Part shown: positions 36,396 through 45,115 of the stretch, in pieces | Numbering within the stretch: the first letter of the stretch is position 1 | How the letters are laid out: each line of letters starts with the position of its first letter | Position numbers and translations under genes: made by a program | Notes under the pieces: generated by a model | The model's database searches: none | Seen by the model: the letters and a program-made list of their open reading frames with translations, nothing else | Told to the model about the DNA's origin: nothing | DNA from: Streptosporangiaceae bacterium NEAU-GS5 | GTDB lineage: Bacteria > Actinomycetota > Actinomycetes > Streptosporangiales > Streptosporangiaceae | Assembly (NCBI GenBank): GCA_017592665.1 | Contig: JAGFNW010000025.1 | Location: 1 to 64,000, forward strand | Length of the DNA: 64,000 bases | Direction: 5' to 3'

Positions 36396-38465
36396 GTGCC
36401 CACCAACCAGCCCGGGCTCAACGATCTGCCTGGGACGACCAACCGACCAGGGCCTTTCTTACCGCCCGCTACCCAGCCGGTGCGCGGATTGGTGTGGGCT
36501 CTTCATCTCGCCCTGCCGTTGCTCGGCCTGTGGCTCCTGCTCGCCAACCCATCCCACTCGGTCAACGGCGTCGGCGTCGGGCTCGACGTCGAGTGGCACC
36601 ACAATCCGAGCCACTTCTGGCTGATTCTCACCGTGGCCGGGGTCAACGTCGTGCTCGGCTGGCTGATCAGCCAGGCCGCGGCACGTCGCGGCGACGCCCG
36701 GCTCCTGCTGGTCTCGCTGGTGTTCCTGAGCAGCGCCGGGTTCTTCCTGCTGCACGGCCTCGCCACCCCGATGATCTTTCTGGACGAGGGGACCAAGGGC
36801 TTCGACCTGGCCCAGCCGGTCGGCCTCACGATCGCCTCGATCTTCGCGTTCATCTCGGCGCTGCCGCTCGGTGAGCGGGCCGCGGGCACCGTGCTCCGCG
36901 CCCAGGGCGTGCTGCGCGGCGGGCTGGCCCTGATCCTCCTCGGGTTCGGGGTGGCCTCCCTCGTGCCCGGCCTGACACCGCTCAGCGACGAGCTACCGCC
37001 CGGCGGCATGAGCCTCGGGCCTTATTCACTGATCGGGGTGGCCCTTTACGCGGTCTCCACGGTCATGATGTTCCGGCTCCACCGCAAGCGCCCGGCGGCG
37101 GTCCTGATCAGTCTCATCACGGCGTACGCGCTGCTGGCCGAGGCGATGATCGCCGGGATGTCGCACCACAACTGGCACCTGTCGTGGTGGGAGTGGCACC
37201 TCCTGCTGCTGTTCGCCTTCCTGTTCGTGGCCTACAGCGCCTACATCCAGTTCAGGCGCGAAGGATCGAGCGGAGGCCTGTTCGACGCGGTGGCCCTGTC
37301 GGCGACCGCCCGCCGGATCCAGGCCCAATACGAGCAGGCCCTGGAGGAGGTCGTCGCCCACGTGCGACAGGGCCGCCCGCTCGCGGCCAGTCGCCTGGCC
37401 GGCCGCTTCAAGCTCTCGGAGGGCCAGGCCGCGGTGCTCGACCGGGCCGCGGGCGCGCTCGCCAACGAGCGCGAGCTGTCCGAACGGCTGGCGGCCCTGG
37501 CCGAACTCGGCCGCCAGGCGCGGGTGGGCCTCTCCGAGGACGACCTCGTCTCCGTCAGTCTCGAGCGCGTGCGCGAGACGTTCGGCGACGTACGGCTCAG
37601 CCTGGTCCGCGACGGGGCCCTGCAGGGGGTCACCGACGACGAGCACGCCGAACTCGACCGCGGCGAGGTCGTCACGCGCGACGGCGACGCGCTCCACCCG
37701 CTCACCGTGAAAAACCGGCTGGCCGGGGTGCTGGCGATCCCTTCGGGCCCGATGCCCGAGATGGCCGCCACCCTCGCCAACCAGATGTCGATCGCGCTGG
37801 AGAACGCGCGCATCTACCACGAGGTGGACACGCTGTTCCGGCAGTACATGTCGCCGGACGTGGCGCAGAGCCTGCTCGCCGACCCCGACCAGGCCGCCCT
37901 CGGCGGTTCGCTGGCCGAGGTGACCACGCTCTTCGCCGACCTCCGCGGGTTCACCACGTTCTCGGAGAAGGTCGAGCCGGGACAGATCGTCGAGATGCTC
38001 AACCGCTACCACACGGCCGCCGTCCCGTGCATCCTGCGGCACGGGGGTACGATCGTCCAGTTCGTGGGCGACGCGCTGCTGGCGTTGTTCAACGCGCCCA
38101 CCCGGCAGCCGGATCACGCGGCGAGAGCCGTACGGGCCGCGCTGGAGATGCAGGAGGCGGCGGCGCGCGTGTCGGCGGAGGTCGCCGGGGCCGAGGTCGA
38201 GTGGCCGCGGTTCCGGGTCGGGGTCAACACCGGGCCGGCGCTCGTCGGCAACATCGGCAGCCCCGAGTTCCGCGGCTTCAACGCCATGGGTGACGCGGTC
38301 AACGTGGCCGCCCGGCTGCAGGCGCTGGCCGAGCCCGGCACAGTGGTGATCGGACAGGCGACCCGCGACCTGATCGGCCCGGCAGAACTCGTCTCGCTCG
38401 GCGACCTGTCGTTGAAGGGCAAGGAGCAGACAGTCCACGCCTACCGACTTGAGAGGCTCCGATGA
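36396..38465 (+). CDS. membrane-bound class III adenylate/guanylate cyclase
   Basis: A 689-residue protein. Residues ~30-290 contain about eight hydrophobic helices. A linker and a GAF-like region (~330-480) follow. The class III cyclase domain (~500-685) has both metal-binding Asp residues in LFADLRGFT (near 515) and VGDALLALF, and the transition-state NxxxR in NAMGDAVNVAARLQ. It makes cAMP (or cGMP) from ATP/GTP in response to an unknown membrane or cytoplasmic signal. The GTG start at 36396 lies after GGAGGAT. The stop overlaps the CRP-family gene (ATGA), so the enzyme and a likely receptor for its product are translationally coupled. Confidence 0.92.
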   Translation: MPTNQPGLNDLPGTTNRPGPFLPPATQPVRGLVWALHLALPLLGLWLLLANPSHSVNGVGVGLDVEWHHNPSHFWLILTVAGVNVVLGWLISQAAARRGDARLLLVSLVFLSSAGFFLLHGLATPMIFLDEGTKGFDLAQPVGLTIASIFAFISALPLGERAAGTVLRAQGVLRGGLALILLGFGVASLVPGLTPLSDELPPGGMSLGPYSLIGVALYAVSTVMMFRLHRKRPAAVLISLITAYALLAEAMIAGMSHHNWHLSWWEWHLLLLFAFLFVAYSAYIQFRREGSSGGLFDAVALSATARRIQAQYEQALEEVVAHVRQGRPLAASRLAGRFKLSEGQAAVLDRAAGALANERELSERLAALAELGRQARVGLSEDDLVSVSLERVRETFGDVRLSLVRDGALQGVTDDEHAELDRGEVVTRDGDALHPLTVKNRLAGVLAIPSGPMPEMAATLANQMSIALENARIYHEVDTLFRQYMSPDVAQSLLADPDQAALGGSLAEVTTLFADLRGFTTFSEKVEPGQIVEMLNRYHTAAVPCILRHGGTIVQFVGDALLALFNAPTRQPDHAARAVRAALEMQEAAARVSAEVAGAEVEWPRFRVGVNTGPALVGNIGSPEFRGFNAMGDAVNVAARLQALAEPGTVVIGQATRDLIGPAELVSLGDLSLKGKEQTVHAYRLERLR

Positions 38466-39127
38466 AGAATTCCGAGCCGGGCGAGTTCCTCGCCCTGTTG
38501 AACGCCGAGGAGGTCGCCGACCTGCGCGAGGCCGGCCGGCCGCGGCGATGGGAACGCGGCGCGACGGTGATGGGCGAAGGCGACACGTCCGACTGGGTGC
38601 TGGTGCTGACCTCGGGGCGGGTGAAGGTGTCCTCGCACACCGCGAGTGGCACCGAGGTCGTCCTCGCGGTCCGCGGGCCGGGCGCCCTGGTGGGCGACAT
38701 GTCCGCGCTTGACGGTCATCCCCGATCGGCCACGGTGACCGCGCTCGAACCTATCGAAGGCCTGGTGGTCCACGATTTCGCCGGTTATCTGCGCGGCCAC
38801 GGCCGGGTGGCGGTGCTGCTCATGCAGCTCATCGTCAGCCGGCTGCGGGACGCCGACCGCAAGCGGGTCGAATACGGCGCGTTCGACACGACGGGCCGGG
38901 TCGCCACCCGGCTGGTCGAGCTGGCCGAACGCTTCGGCGAGCCCACCAACGGCGGCGTCCGGGTGATGCTGCCGCTCTCGCAGGACGAACTGGCCGGCTG
39001 GACGGGCGCCTCCCGCGAGGCCGTCAGCAAGGCCCTGCGCTCCCTCCGCGACCGCGGCCTGATCGAGACGGGCCGCCGCCGGGTGATCATCTACGACCTG
39101 GAAGGCCTCCGCAAGCGGGCCCGGTAG
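38462..39127 (+). CDS. Crp/Fnr family transcriptional regulator
   Basis: A 221-residue regulator. The N-terminal cyclic-nucleotide-binding barrel (~20-130) keeps the phosphate-binding cassette as GDMSALDGHPRSATVTA, close to the consensus with Arg and Ser-Ala. The C-terminal winged helix has LPLSQDELAGWTGASREAVSKALRSL. This strongly suggests real cAMP binding. It overlaps the cyclase gene by 4 bp, forming a self-contained signal module. Its DNA targets are unknown; the 22-bp repeats upstream of the operon are candidates for autoregulation. Confidence 0.93.
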   Translation: MKNSEPGEFLALLNAEEVADLREAGRPRRWERGATVMGEGDTSDWVLVLTSGRVKVSSHTASGTEVVLAVRGPGALVGDMSALDGHPRSATVTALEPIEGLVVHDFAGYLRGHGRVAVLLMQLIVSRLRDADRKRVEYGAFDTTGRVATRLVELAERFGEPTNGGVRVMLPLSQDELAGWTGASREAVSKALRSLRDRGLIETGRRRVIIYDLEGLRKRAR

Positions 39128-39133
39128 CGGCGC

Positions 39134-39150
39134 GACGTACGGTGTACGTC
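39134..39150. promoter_or_regulatory. palindromic operator (GTAC-N3-GTAC) upstream of MFS gene 1
   Basis: GACGTACGGTGTACGTC is a perfect 7+3+7 inverted repeat. Its core GTAC-GGT-GTAC reappears, in reverse complement, in front of the nearby TetR gene. It overlaps a TACGGT -10-like box and ends 11 bp before the GTG start of the MFS transporter. Confidence 0.75.
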
Positions 39151-39161
39151 ACACTTGGGGC

Positions 39162-40571
39162 GTGAGTTCCCCCGAGCTGCGGTATGCGTGGAAAGTGTGC
39201 TCGGTCACGAGCCTCGGGCTGGTGCTTATTGGAGTCAATGCCAGCACGCTCAATGTGGCGCTTCCGGCCGTGGTGCGGCATTTCCGGCCGAGTCCGTTGG
39301 GGGCGAGCTGGATTCTGCTGTCGTTCCTGCTGGTGAGCACCGCGTCGCTGGTGTTCTTCGGCCGGGTCGCCGATCTGCTCGGGCGGCGCGAGGTCTACCT
39401 GACGGGGTTCGCCATCTTCACCGGCGCGTCCGTGCTGGCCGGGCTCGCCCCCAACGTGGGCGTCCTGATCGCGCTGCGCTCGGTCCAGGCCATCGGGGCG
39501 GCGATGATCCTCGCCAACGGGACCGTCATCATCACGGACGCGTTCCCGCCCGATCGCCTCAGCCAGGGCATGGGCGTCTATATCGGCACCCTGTCCGTGG
39601 CGCAGCTGGCCGGGCCGACGCTGGGCGGCCTGATCGCCGAGACGTTGGGCTGGCGCTGGATCTTCTGGATCAACGTGCCGGCCGGGATCGTCGCGCTGGT
39701 GTGGGGCGCGCTCGTGCTGCGCCGTACGCCGCGGGGCGCGCGTGAGCCGGTCGACGCGCCGGGCAACCTGCTGGTGTTCCTCGCGCTGTCGGCGCTGCTG
39801 TTCGGGCTGTCCAACGGCTCGTGGGCGGCGCTGGCGGCCTTCGCGGTGCTGGTGCCGCTGGTGATCGTGGCCGAGCGGCGGGCGTCCCATCCGGTGCTGA
39901 ACGTGGCGCTGTTCCGGGATCGGATGCTGGCCTTCGCCAATCTTGCCGCGTTCTGCGCGGCGCTCGCCCGCGCGTCGCTGATCCTGCTGGCCGGGCTCTA
40001 CTTTCAGGCCGCGAGGGGCGTGGACGCGTTCACGGCCGGTCTGGCCGTGCTCCCCGTGCCCGTGGGGATGGCGCTCGCCTCGCCGATCGCCGGGAGCCTT
40101 CGCTCCGTACGGCCTATGGCGTTATCCGTTGGTGGCGCCCTGCTGAGCGCGGCCGGTCTGGCGTTCCTGCTGGCCGGCACGGGCGGGCCCTACTGGGTGA
40201 CGGCAGCCGGGCTGTTTCTGGCGGGATGCGGGAACGGGGCCTTCCTCACGGGCAACACAACTCAGGTCATGCGGGCGCTGCCGTCCGGCGGGCTGGGCGT
40301 GATCAACGGGTTTCGGCTGATGACCATGAACACCGGGATCGTGCTCAGCGTCTCGATCTCGCTGACCGTGCTGACCAGCGCCGTCTCCCCCGAGGTGCGC
40401 GGCCAGATCTACGCGGGCACGCTGTCGCGGGTCAGCCCGGTGGCGCTGGACGAGCTCATCTCGGGCTTCCAGCGCGCCTACGCGGTGCTGCTGGGGGTGG
40501 CGCTGCTCGGCGCCTTCTTCGCGGCCATGGCCTCGACCCCGGCCATGAGCAGGTCGATGCCGAAGGCGTAG
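39162..40571 (+). CDS. MFS transporter (DHA2 drug:H+ antiporter type), pump 1
   Basis: A 469-residue transporter with ~14 hydrophobic helices. The motif A loop reads GRVADLLGRREVYL, motif C-like residues are in GPTLGGLIAE, and the early LNVALPAV segment is typical of drug exporters. The substrate is unknown. The GTG at 39162 follows the palindromic operator. Its 3' end overlaps the convergent TetR gene by 94 bp, with both frames looking genuine. Confidence 0.9.
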   Translation: MSSPELRYAWKVCSVTSLGLVLIGVNASTLNVALPAVVRHFRPSPLGASWILLSFLLVSTASLVFFGRVADLLGRREVYLTGFAIFTGASVLAGLAPNVGVLIALRSVQAIGAAMILANGTVIITDAFPPDRLSQGMGVYIGTLSVAQLAGPTLGGLIAETLGWRWIFWINVPAGIVALVWGALVLRRTPRGAREPVDAPGNLLVFLALSALLFGLSNGSWAALAAFAVLVPLVIVAERRASHPVLNVALFRDRMLAFANLAAFCAALARASLILLAGLYFQAARGVDAFTAGLAVLPVPVGMALASPIAGSLRSVRPMALSVGGALLSAAGLAFLLAGTGGPYWVTAAGLFLAGCGNGAFLTGNTTQVMRALPSGGLGVINGFRLMTMNTGIVLSVSISLTVLTSAVSPEVRGQIYAGTLSRVSPVALDELISGFQRAYAVLLGVALLGAFFAAMASTPAMSRSMPKA

Positions 40572-41170
40572 AACTCCTCGAGGTCGGGCTCGATCTCGAA
40601 GGTCTGGGAGAACTCGACCATCAGCGGGAACTGGTCGGCCGGCAGTGACTCCAGCGCCAGCCGCTTCTGCCGCCGCCACTCGACCGCCTCCTGCGGCGTC
40701 ATGTACTTCGGGCAGCCGGGCTCCCCGTCGACCAGCGCCAGCGAGCCGTCGAGCAGGTAGGAGGCGATCCGGAAGCCTTCGGTGAGCGTGAACCCGGCCG
40801 TGGACAGCAGGTCGAGAGCCGCTTCCGTGGCCCGGGTGAAGCTGTGCATCTGGCCTTTTTCGACGCCGTGGAAGATGTCGTGCGCGCTCGGATGCCGGCG
40901 CAGCACGCCCACCAGCGCCTCGACCATCTTGCGCAGCCGCCCGTTCCATGGGTCGGCCGGGTCGAAGTCGGGGGTCACATCGGCCATGACGTGCTCGGCC
41001 ACCCCGGCCAGCAGCTCGTCCTTGTTCTTGAAATGCCAGTAGAGGGCCATCGGCGTCACGCCGAGGTCCTGCGCCAGCCGGCGGATCGTCAACGCCTCGA
41101 CGCCGTCGGTGTCCGCCACTTTCAGAGCCTGCTCGATCACCGCGAGTCGGCTCAATTTCTCGGGAGCCAC
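40478..41170 (-). CDS. TetR family transcriptional repressor (TetR_C-type), regulator of the two MFS pumps
   Basis: A ~230-residue repressor. The N-terminal HTH reads TIRRLAQDLGVTPMALYWHFKNKDELL, typical of the TetR/TetR_C subgroup that controls efflux pumps. The ligand domain extends to EEFYAFGIDLLMAGVEA plus an extra Ala/Ser tail of about 17 residues. The GTG at 41170 is chosen over the GTG at 41185: it lies 6 nt after a TACAGT -10 box, and the longer form would start inside the operator. It sits between two MFS genes and should control both, since all carry GTAC-N3-GTAC sites. The ligand is presumably a substrate of the pumps. Confidence 0.9.
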   Translation of the reverse strand: MAPEKLSRLAVIEQALKVADTDGVEALTIRRLAQDLGVTPMALYWHFKNKDELLAGVAEHVMADVTPDFDPADPWNGRLRKMVEALVGVLRRHPSAHDIFHGVEKGQMHSFTRATEAALDLLSTAGFTLTEGFRIASYLLDGSLALVDGEPGCPKYMTPQEAVEWRRQKRLALESLPADQFPLMVEFSQTFEIEPDLEEFYAFGIDLLMAGVEAMAAKKAPSSATPSSTA

Positions 41171-41178
41171 TTGACAAC

Positions 41179-41250
41179 TGTACACCGTACAAGCTGTCCT
41201 GTACTACATACATGTACGGCGTACATGTACGACGAACAGGTACCTCGTAT
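41179..41250. promoter_or_regulatory. cluster of GTAC-N3-GTAC operators between tetR and MFS gene 2
   Basis: TGTACACCGTACA (41179-41191) overlaps the probable tetR -10 box (41182-41177). ACATGTACGGCGTACATGT (41210-41228) is a perfect 9+1+9 palindrome. A weaker copy, GTACCTCGTAT, is at 41240-41250. All share GTAC-N3-GTAC (or GTAT) with the site before MFS gene 1, so one repressor probably binds all. Confidence 0.78.
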
Positions 41251-41267
41251 AGGAGAAAGGGTTCATC

Positions 41268-42677
41268 ATGAACCGTTGGTGGGCGTTGGGGGCCGTCGCG
41301 CTGGCGACCTTCATGACGTACCTGGACAACAACGTGGTCAACGTCGCGCTGCCGACAATCCAGCGCGACCTCCACCTCACGATCTCCGGCCTGGAGTGGA
41401 TCGTGAGCGCGTACATCCTGGTCTTCGCCGGCTTGTTGCTGGTCGGCGGGCGGCTGGCCGACCTGTTCGGCCGGCGGGCCGTGTTCTTCACCGGCCTGGC
41501 GATCTTCACGATCGCCTCCGTCGTCGCCGGGCTCTCCGGCAGCCAGGACATGCTGATCGCAGCCCGCGCCGTGCAGGGCGTCGGCGCCGCCCTGCTGACC
41601 CCGGCGACTTTGCCGCTCCTGCTCGACCTGTTCCCCAACCCGCGTGAGCGGGCCACCGCCGTCGGCGTGTGGGGGGCCGTCGGCGCGCTCGCCCTGGCCC
41701 TCGGCCCGCTGCTCGGCGGCCTGCTCAGCGAGAACGTCGCGTGGGGCTGGATCTTCCTGATCAACGCGCCGATCGGCGTGATCACCGCGGTGCTGGCCCT
41801 GCTGTCGCTACGCAAGCCGAGCCAGGCCGCCACCCGTGCCCGCCTCGACCTGCCCGGACTGGTCACCTCCTCGGGCGCCCTGTTCGCCCTGACGTTCGCG
41901 CTCATCGAGGGCGAGCGCCGCGGCTGGACCTCCGCCGCGATCCTGAGCTCGTTCGCCGCGGCCGCGGTGGCCTTCGCGATGTTCCTGGTGATCGAGTCGC
42001 GGACCCGGCAGCCCATGATCGACCTGTCGCTGTTCCGCGAGCGGTTCTTCACCGGCGGCCTGGCCGTGATGGGCCTGTGGGCGTTCGGGGTGTTCGGGAT
42101 CTACTTCTTCACCGCGATCTACCTGCAGAACGCGCTCGGGTTCAGCCCGATCGAGGCGGGGGCCGGTTTCGTGCCGATGGCGCTGATCATGGCGGTCCTC
42201 GCGGGGGTGTCGCCGCGGATCGCCGAACGCTTCGGCACGGGCCGCACCATCTCCGCCGGGATGATCCTGATGGCGATCGCGATCGCCGGCCTGTCCCAGG
42301 CGGGCGCCGGATCCGACTACTTCGACGTGCTCCCCTGGTTCCTGCTCTACGGCGCGGGCGGCGGCTCTCTGGTCCCGCTGACCAACATCATCCTGGGCGC
42401 CATGCCGCCGGCCCGCTCGGGTGTCGCCTCCGGCGTGCTGAACGCCTCGCGTGAGGTCTTCGGCCTGCTCGGCGTGACCGTGCTGGGCGCGATCCTGGGC
42501 GCGCGGCAGGTTGCCCCGACCATGCCCGCCTTCCTCGACGCCTACCAATTCACGCTGATCATCGCGGCGGTCGTGGTCCTGGCCGGGGTTCCGATCAGCC
42601 TGTACGCCCTGCGGGAGCGCCGCCGCCCGGCCGAGGCCGCGGCCGAGGTCCCGGAGACGGAGCTGGTCGCCGGATAA
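41268..42677 (+). CDS. MFS transporter (EmrB/QacA, DHA2 type), pump 2
   Basis: A 469-residue, ~14-helix drug exporter. [16 protein letters not shown] has the motif D1 layout of the DHA2 family, [14 protein letters not shown] is motif A and [18 protein letters not shown] is motif C. Proton-driven export of a hydrophobic compound is expected. The ATG at 41268 follows AGGAGAAAGG. It is divergent from tetR, with two or three operator copies between them. Confidence 0.93.
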   Translation: MNRWWALGAVALATFMTYLDNNVVNVALPTIQRDLHLTISGLEWIVSAYILVFAGLLLVGGRLADLFGRRAVFFTGLAIFTIASVVAGLSGSQDMLIAARAVQGVGAALLTPATLPLLLDLFPNPRERATAVGVWGAVGALALALGPLLGGLLSENVAWGWIFLINAPIGVITAVLALLSLRKPSQAATRARLDLPGLVTSSGALFALTFALIEGERRGWTSAAILSSFAAAAVAFAMFLVIESRTRQPMIDLSLFRERFFTGGLAVMGLWAFGVFGIYFFTAIYLQNALGFSPIEAGAGFVPMALIMAVLAGVSPRIAERFGTGRTISAGMILMAIAIAGLSQAGAGSDYFDVLPWFLLYGAGGGSLVPLTNIILGAMPPARSGVASGVLNASREVFGLLGVTVLGAILGARQVAPTMPAFLDAYQFTLIIAAVVVLAGVPISLYALRERRRPAEAAAEVPETELVAG

Positions 42678-42685
42678 TCGACTCC

Positions 42686-43126
42686 GTGCCCACACGGAGA
42701 CTCGAGATCGCGAAACTGCGGGCCGCCCTGGACGACCAACTGGCCGACCTGGGCGAGCCCGCTTTTTCCGGTCCTGACGGCGCGGTCGGCGCCGCGGCGG
42801 CGGGCGCCGTGCTGGCCGCCTACGAATCGGGCCGCGCCCCGCTGAGGGACGCGGCCCGGTTCGCCGTCCGCCACCTGCTCGAGGAGCTGGCCGCCCTGGC
42901 CCCCGGCCGTACGGTCGAGGTCAGGGTGCCGCCCTACGCCGCGGTCCAATGCGTGGAAGGGCCCCGGCACACCCGCGGCACGCCGCCCAACGTGATCGAG
43001 ACCGACGCCCGGACATGGCTGGAGCTGGCCCTGGGCCGTACGGAATGGGAGGCCGCGGTGGTGGCCGGGCGCGTCCGCGCCAGCGGCACCAGAGCCGACC
43101 TGTCGCCTTATCTGCCCCTGGGCTAG
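42686..43126 (+). CDS. sterol carrier family protein (SCP2-like), conserved actinobacterial
   Basis: A 146-residue soluble protein resembling the actinobacterial 'sterol carrier family' proteins found near purF. The block [41 protein letters not shown] is characteristic (residues ~78-118). The fold would bind a hydrophobic ligand, but its role is not known. The GTG at 42686 lies 9 bp after the MFS stop. The 3' end overlaps the convergent membrane gene by 4 bp. Confidence 0.8.
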   Translation: MPTRRLEIAKLRAALDDQLADLGEPAFSGPDGAVGAAAAGAVLAAYESGRAPLRDAARFAVRHLLEELAALAPGRTVEVRVPPYAAVQCVEGPRHTRGTPPNVIETDARTWLELALGRTEWEAAVVAGRVRASGTRADLSPYLPLG

Positions 43127-43551
43127 TTGCCCGAGATGTCGCCGTTGAGCTTGTGCTCGAGGCACTTCTGCGAGGACTCCTGCGTCGGGTGGAGCGTCGT
43201 GTCGAAGCACTCCCCGAGGTTCTTGTCCCGGACGACGTTGAACAGCCACACCCCGAAGACGACGGCGAGCACGAGCGTGAGCCCGCTCAGGACCAGGCCG
43301 ACGATGGCGCGGGTCCGGTTCGACCCCTTGATCAACGCGATGATGCCGACCACGATGCCGGCGACCGCGGTCAGGATGCCGATCCCGCAGGCCACCAGCA
43401 GCACGATGCTGACGATGCCCAGCACCAGCGTGGCCGTGCCCAGCCCGCCGCCGCCGCGCGGAGGCGCCTCCGTCTGCCACTGCCCCGGCTGCATCTGCGG
43501 GGGAAGTGGATACATCTCGGGCTGTGGCGTGTTCTCGTCAGGTGTCGACAC
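43123..43551 (-). CDS. DUF4190-like membrane protein
   Basis: A 142-residue protein with a Pro/Gln-rich N-terminus (~1-35), two hydrophobic helices (near 38-75 and 82-106) and an extracellular C-terminal tail with two cysteines (GECFDTT, QKCLEHK). The layout [15 protein letters not shown]...IIALIKG resembles DUF4190 proteins. Function is unknown. The start is GTG 43551, divergent from purF. Confidence 0.8.
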   Translation of the reverse strand: MSTPDENTPQPEMYPLPPQMQPGQWQTEAPPRGGGGLGTATLVLGIVSIVLLVACGIGILTAVAGIVVGIIALIKGSNRTRAIVGLVLSGLTLVLAVVFGVWLFNVVRDKNLGECFDTTLHPTQESSQKCLEHKLNGDISGN

Positions 43552-43642
43552 ATGTCCACACTCGCGGAGCGTCGCGGGTCGGCGGGGGCCGACACGGCAA
43601 AGTCAAGGCGAATGTTCGGGCAGGAAGGACGAGGACCCGGGG

Positions 43643-43671
43643 TTCGAGCAAGGCGCCGGCCGAAATAGACT
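43643..43671 (+). promoter_or_regulatory. purF promoter, probably leaderless
   Basis: -35 TTCGAG (43643-43648), a 17-bp spacer and -10 TAGACT (43666-43671) end 7 nt before the GTG of purF. This spacing places transcription initiation at or next to the start codon. No ribosome-binding site is seen. Confidence 0.6.
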
Positions 43672-43678
43672 CAGGCAC

Positions 43679-45115
43679 GTGCTTAAAGGCGACGGCCGGC
43701 TGAGCCAAGACCTGGACCCTGACGAGCGAGCTCCCAAGGACGCCTGTGGCGTCTTCGGGGTGTGGGCCCCGGGAGAGGATGTCTCCAAACTCACCTACTA
43801 CGGGCTGTACGCGTTGCAGCATCGCGGCCAGGAGTCCGCGGGCATCGCGGTCAGCGAGGGCACCCGGATCCTCGTCTACAAGGACATGGGCCTGGTCGCC
43901 CAGGTCTTCGACGAGTCGGTCCTCGGCACCCTGAAGGGTCACCTGGCCATCGGCCACTGCCGCTACTCGACCACCGGGTCGAGCGTCTGGGAGAACGCCC
44001 AGCCGACGTTGAGCTCCACCGACGTCGGCGGCCTCGCCCTCGCGCACAACGGCAACCTGATCAACACGGCCGAGCTCGCGCTCCGCCTCACCCCCGGCAC
44101 CACCCGCGCCACCACCGACACCGAGGTCCTGACGACCCTGCTCGCGCAGGATCGCACGCGTTCGGTCGAAGACGCGGCCGCCGAGCTGCTACCGCAGGTC
44201 AAGGGCGCCTACTCGCTCGTGTGGATGGACGAGACGACGCTCTACGCCGCCCGCGACCCGCAGGGCATCCGCCCGCTGGTCCTCGGGCGGCTCGAGCGCG
44301 GCTGGGTGGTCGCCAGCGAGACAGCGGCGCTCGACATCGTGGGCGCCGTCTTCGTACGCGAGATCGAGCCGGGCGAGCTGATCACGATCGACGAGCGCGG
44401 GGTCCGCGCTCGCACGTTCGCGGCCGCGCAGCCCAAGGGCTGCCTGTTCGAATACGTCTACCTGGCCAGGCCCGACACCACGATCGCCGGGCGCGGCGTC
44501 CAGGCGACCCGCGTCGAGGTGGGCCGCCGGCTGGCGCGCGAGCATCCGGCCGACGCCGACCTGGTGATCCCCACGCCCGAGTCCGGCACTCCCGCGGCCA
44601 TCGGATACGCCGAGCAGAGCGGCATCCCCTACGGCCAGGGCCTGGTCAAGAACTCCTACGTCGGGCGCACCTTCATCCAGCCCTCGCAGACCATCCGCCA
44701 GCTGGGCATCCGGCTCAAGCTCAATCCGCTGCGCGAGGTCATTCAGGGCAAGCGCCTGGTCGTGGTCGACGACTCGATCGTGCGCGGCAACACCCAGCGG
44801 GCCATCGTCCGGATGCTGCGCGAGGCGGGCGCGACCGAGGTCCACGTGCGGATCTCGTCACCACCGGTGGCCTGGCCGTGCTTCTACGGCATCGACTTCG
44901 CCACCCGCGCCGAGCTGATCGCCGGGTCGCTGTCGGTGGAGGAGATCCAGGCCTCGCTCGGCGCCGACTCGCTCGGCTACATTTCCCTCGAAGGCCTGAC
45001 CCAGGCCACCACGCTCCCGGCCGAACGGCTCTGCCGGGCCTGCTTCAACGGCCAGTATCCCATCGCCGTCGATCATGACCAGGTCGGCAAATACGTGCTG
45101 GAGACCGCGAAATGA
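43679..45115 (+). CDS. purF: amidophosphoribosyltransferase
   Basis: The 478-residue first enzyme of purine synthesis, making phosphoribosylamine from PRPP and glutamine. The start at GTG 43679 gives a ~22-residue propeptide before the N-terminal nucleophile Cys23 (DACGVFGVW), as in the Bacillus-type enzyme. The glutaminase domain (YGLYALQHRGQESAG) is followed by the phosphoribosyltransferase domain with LVVVDDSIVRGNT. Cysteines in KGCLFEY, WPCFYG and RLCRACFN match the 4Fe-4S ligands of that type. The frame extends upstream to 43127, but this part overlaps the divergent gene. The purM ATG overlaps its stop. Confidence 0.97.
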   Translation: MLKGDGRLSQDLDPDERAPKDACGVFGVWAPGEDVSKLTYYGLYALQHRGQESAGIAVSEGTRILVYKDMGLVAQVFDESVLGTLKGHLAIGHCRYSTTGSSVWENAQPTLSSTDVGGLALAHNGNLINTAELALRLTPGTTRATTDTEVLTTLLAQDRTRSVEDAAAELLPQVKGAYSLVWMDETTLYAARDPQGIRPLVLGRLERGWVVASETAALDIVGAVFVREIEPGELITIDERGVRARTFAAAQPKGCLFEYVYLARPDTTIAGRGVQATRVEVGRRLAREHPADADLVIPTPESGTPAAIGYAEQSGIPYGQGLVKNSYVGRTFIQPSQTIRQLGIRLKLNPLREVIQGKRLVVVDDSIVRGNTQRAIVRMLREAGATEVHVRISSPPVAWPCFYGIDFATRAELIAGSLSVEEIQASLGADSLGYISLEGLTQATTLPAERLCRACFNGQYPIAVDHDQVGKYVLETAK

